Origin: Trichoplax adhaerens | Taxonomy: Eukaryota; Placozoa; Uniplacotomia; Trichoplacea; Trichoplacidae | Length of the DNA stretch: 32,179 bases | Assembly: GCF_000150275.1 (NCBI RefSeq) | Contig: NW_002061013.1 | Span: 3,064-35,242, forward strand | Direction of reading: 5' to 3' | Shown here: positions 29,632 through 32,179 of the stretch, one piece after another | Numbering within the stretch: the stretch's first letter is position 1 | Layout: each line of letters opens with the position of its first letter | Translations under genes and position numbers: made by a program | The notes under the pieces: model-generated | Told to the model about the DNA's origin: nothing | Databases searched by the model: none | The model's input: only the letters and a program-made list of their open reading frames with translations

Positions 29632-32179
29632 TTACCCTTTGCATTTCTGATTTGAGCTAATAAAGTAACAATATGCAATTTTTTCAAATCGTAAATGATT
29701 TATAAGATAATTACCTGGGGTTACTACTAAGCAGTAATCCTTATCACCCTTGATGATGAGTTGAGAGTGTTGAAGATTCCATTGCATGTCCTCTATCAAG
29801 AAGTGATCTTGTGGTTGAAATGGTAGAGTGATTTGTAGCTCTAGTGTTTGGGGGTTATAAATATTCAAACTATAATTATTGAAACTATTTTCATACAGGA
29901 TTAACTGCTTGTCCGACCATAGATTTTCATGGTCGAAGAATTGTGTTGCGAAATTATCGAAGTATTTGATATTGTCTTTGTATCTTTTCATGTATAAATT
30001 TCCATCTTGGTTGAGTATCTATAGGCATTGAATTTTATGATTAGCACAACCTACGTTCAACAATGACGACGTCACATTGATTGTATGCAGTTATCGTTGT
30101 CTTACTGCTATATGGTCTCCATTTTCCAGTAGTAGCAAAAGATCGTCAACATCGTCCTATAATGAATTTAATGGAACATAAGGATCAATTATGGACTAGA
30201 GTCGAACTCCTTACATAATCAACTCATTACAGTTGTTGTCATCCTCCTTCCAACTCATTTCCATATTGACCGTATCACTGCGATCATTATGACTTACCAC
30301 TGCTAATACATTAGCAATCATTTCGGCATCTTTCTCTTCCCATACATCAACTAATTTTTCTTTCTTCATCCGAAGAGGCGAATGTTTAATCTTATTAGGG
30401 TTATAATTAATCATTATTTTACAGATTAATCCTTCCTTCTCTTGGCACTTAATATTTTGCAGTAATTGCGTACGATGTTCACCATCCCCAAACTTGTAAC
30501 ACTACAATAAATTTAAGTCGGAAATGTCGTTATTGGTCGCCTCCATTTGCAATAGACGTCAAAGTCGACATTCAAGGCTATTTTCGACATGAAACTGAAC
30601 AGTCAATTTATAGACGGTTCGAGTTAAGAATGGAGATTACATGAAAATAAATTATTCAAGCTTACTCTCAAGCATTCATCATATCCCCAAGCATAAAGAT
30701 ATCCATCATCAACATACACAGCATCATGACTCCATGTCAGTCGATCAACGCTCTTCATTCCGGTTGTAAGGTTAATAGTTATTATCCAGCTATTGAATGA
30801 GGAGAATGTCTGAAATAAATCAAGTAATTAATTCGACCAATTGACCTCCAACGTAATTGTAAAATCAGTTCAACAACTTCTTATGCTAGCTAATAAGCAT
30901 TCTCATTTTCATCATCTTCTTCTAAATAATACTACCGTCATTTTCATACAAACTTCAAACTAGTATTTTCAACATACGTTCATGAGAATGAGTGTGTTAT
31001 CCTTCTTTCTATATCTGAAGAGAATCAAATCTTTAGCAGCCGATTCTTCTTCAAGTATTCCATTGATTAATTCCCTGTACTTTCTACAATCTTCTATACC
31101 TACAAACTCGATCAGCTGCAACCAATCAATATTATTCAATTCAATTCAATTGAGCAGAGGATTGAACAAAGTCGATAGAGCTACTAGTGCTGATGAAAGC
31201 TTAACCTACGTCGAATATGTTGACGGTAGTTTGGGGGTTACGTTGGGGTCTACCAACATCAACTGATTTTGTTTGAGAGATATCTTGCCAAGCAATTTTA
31301 TCGCCTTAGTTTAATAAAAACGATTGTGACCATGAATGAATGCATGATTGAATTAGAGTTGTTGTACAACCATCATGTCTTACCTTGTAAATTATATTCA
31401 TATACATCCCGTTCATCATAAATAAGCAATCGATGACTACCAGGAATAAACATTGATCGACCAGATTGATCAAGTTCAACACCAGATTGGACTTGACCAC
31501 CACTCATCTTGAGTATGACTTCCTACATACAGTATACCACAGTATTACAATATAGGACTAATATTACTGCACAATAAAATATTATGCTGATCTACTTTAT
31601 GACGCATTATCAATATGAGTAACCCAATATTGCACTAACCCTAGTTATACATTCAATAGCGATCATTGACTGATCGCCTGATACCAAAATATTCTCAACG
31701 AATCCAATATCATGTAATATAATTCGAAATTGATTTTCGAATTCGAAATTCAATGACGAGACGAATTCTTGTTCCATTTTTAACTGACCAATTGTACTAC
31801 TAATATGTCTGGTATATGACAATATCATATAGGCTGCATCACGGTAGATGTTGATGTACCTTAAGGGCTTGCTATGTTGAAAATCATTGGTAGCAAAGTA
31901 CCGATCATCATCCTTTGCATGGATGAAAGCAGGTACTTTGAATGATCGACAAGTCCATTGCTGTGCATTCCACATCTATCCATCAAATTGATACAAATAG
32001 CTTTTATCAATTGGATCTAAGAGACGATATTTGACTTGACTGCATTTAGTCAATTGTAGCTTACTTCAATTTGACATTCATTAATCCAATTTTGCGGATC
32101 GACAGGTTCATAGTCTTTAGACTTCCCTCCTTGACTTCGATATTTTCTCCACCACAACAAGACACAAACACTATCTGCA
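29632..32179 (-). CDS. Unrecognised multi-exon gene, possibly a beta-propeller protein (5' end beyond window)
   Basis: Eight exons join in phase: from beyond 32174 to 32065, 31975-31640, 31522-31384, 31283-31210, 31115-30978, 30809-30666, 30501-30298 and 30018-29632 (TAA). Most donors are GTAAGN; for example GAA|GTAAGC, CAAG|GTAAGA, AGA|GTAAGC and GTG|GTAAGT. The seven exons from 31975 total 1422 bases, or 473 residues. The chain is rich in beta-type stretches with aromatic pairs and polar turns (VDDGYLYAWGYDE, SDKQLILYEN, HSQLIIKGDKDYCLVV, GSHRLLIYDERDVY), which is suggestive of WD-like blades. The first partial exon has LLWWRKYRSQ then QNWINECQ, which might be an F-box end. I cannot name the family. 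In the last exon a donor-like CCCAG|GTAATT at 29714 might give another C-terminus. Confidence 0.6.

Noticed and set aside
30982-31266. Plus-strand frame of 94 codons
   Set aside because: It is the antisense of two well-bounded minus-strand exons (30978-31115 and 31210-31283).
1-32179. CRISPR array, bacterial operon or phage content
   Set aside because: There are no regularly spaced repeats, no ribosome-binding sites, and introns and animal domains are present; the genome is eukaryotic.
1-32179. tRNA or rRNA genes
   Set aside because: I saw no cloverleaf with A and B boxes and no rRNA-like conserved stretch, though a covariance search was not possible.

Overview
The window is A+T-rich nuclear DNA of a eukaryote. 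Genes are split into short exons with GT...AG junctions, intergenic DNA is full of diverged low-copy duplications, and there is a 50-base scaffold gap. The protein content (Death domain, CARD, ZU5 with an autocleavage-type HFS motif, UPA-like region, a cobalamin-binder relic) is animal. High A+T, small introns and many death-fold genes suggest an early-branching animal such as a placozoan; this is inference, not a match I could run. Every gene I can support lies on the minus strand.

Layout from high to low coordinates. (1) 29632-32179: 3' part of an unrecognised multi-exon gene, possibly a beta-propeller. (2) 25671-28957: a gene whose exons join in phase to give Death domain - CARD - ZU5 (HFS) - long acidic linker - UPA-like domain. 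(3) 20369-24630: a duplicate of 4466-10470 carrying a dead CARD exon. (4) 18065-19362: last exons of a second Death-domain gene. (5) 15499-15897: an unassigned open frame. (6) 12292-12675: a broken exon of an intrinsic factor/transcobalamin-like gene. (7) 2981-6554: a four-exon CARD - linker - Death domain adaptor gene. The rest is repeats, insertions and unannotated A+T-rich DNA.

How the genes may work together. The lower gene has the CARD+DD layout of RAIDD/CRADD. The upper gene combines DD and CARD with a ZU5-UPA module of the PIDD/NLRP1/CARD8 type and keeps the HFS tripeptide where those proteins cut themselves. A same-strand cluster with a RAIDD-like adaptor and a PIDD-like self-cleaving sensor is the most interesting feature of the window. 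The domain calls come from reading the sequence by eye. The exon models rest on splice consensus and phase, without transcript evidence.

The locus is evolving by duplication. One copy of the ~4.3-kb block has an intact CARD exon and the other has two stop codons. The copies differ by at least three insertions, which gives empty-site evidence for mobile elements, most clearly a 1453-bp insertion at 8542-9994. Sequence next to the gap is duplicated so exactly that a false assembly duplication must be considered.
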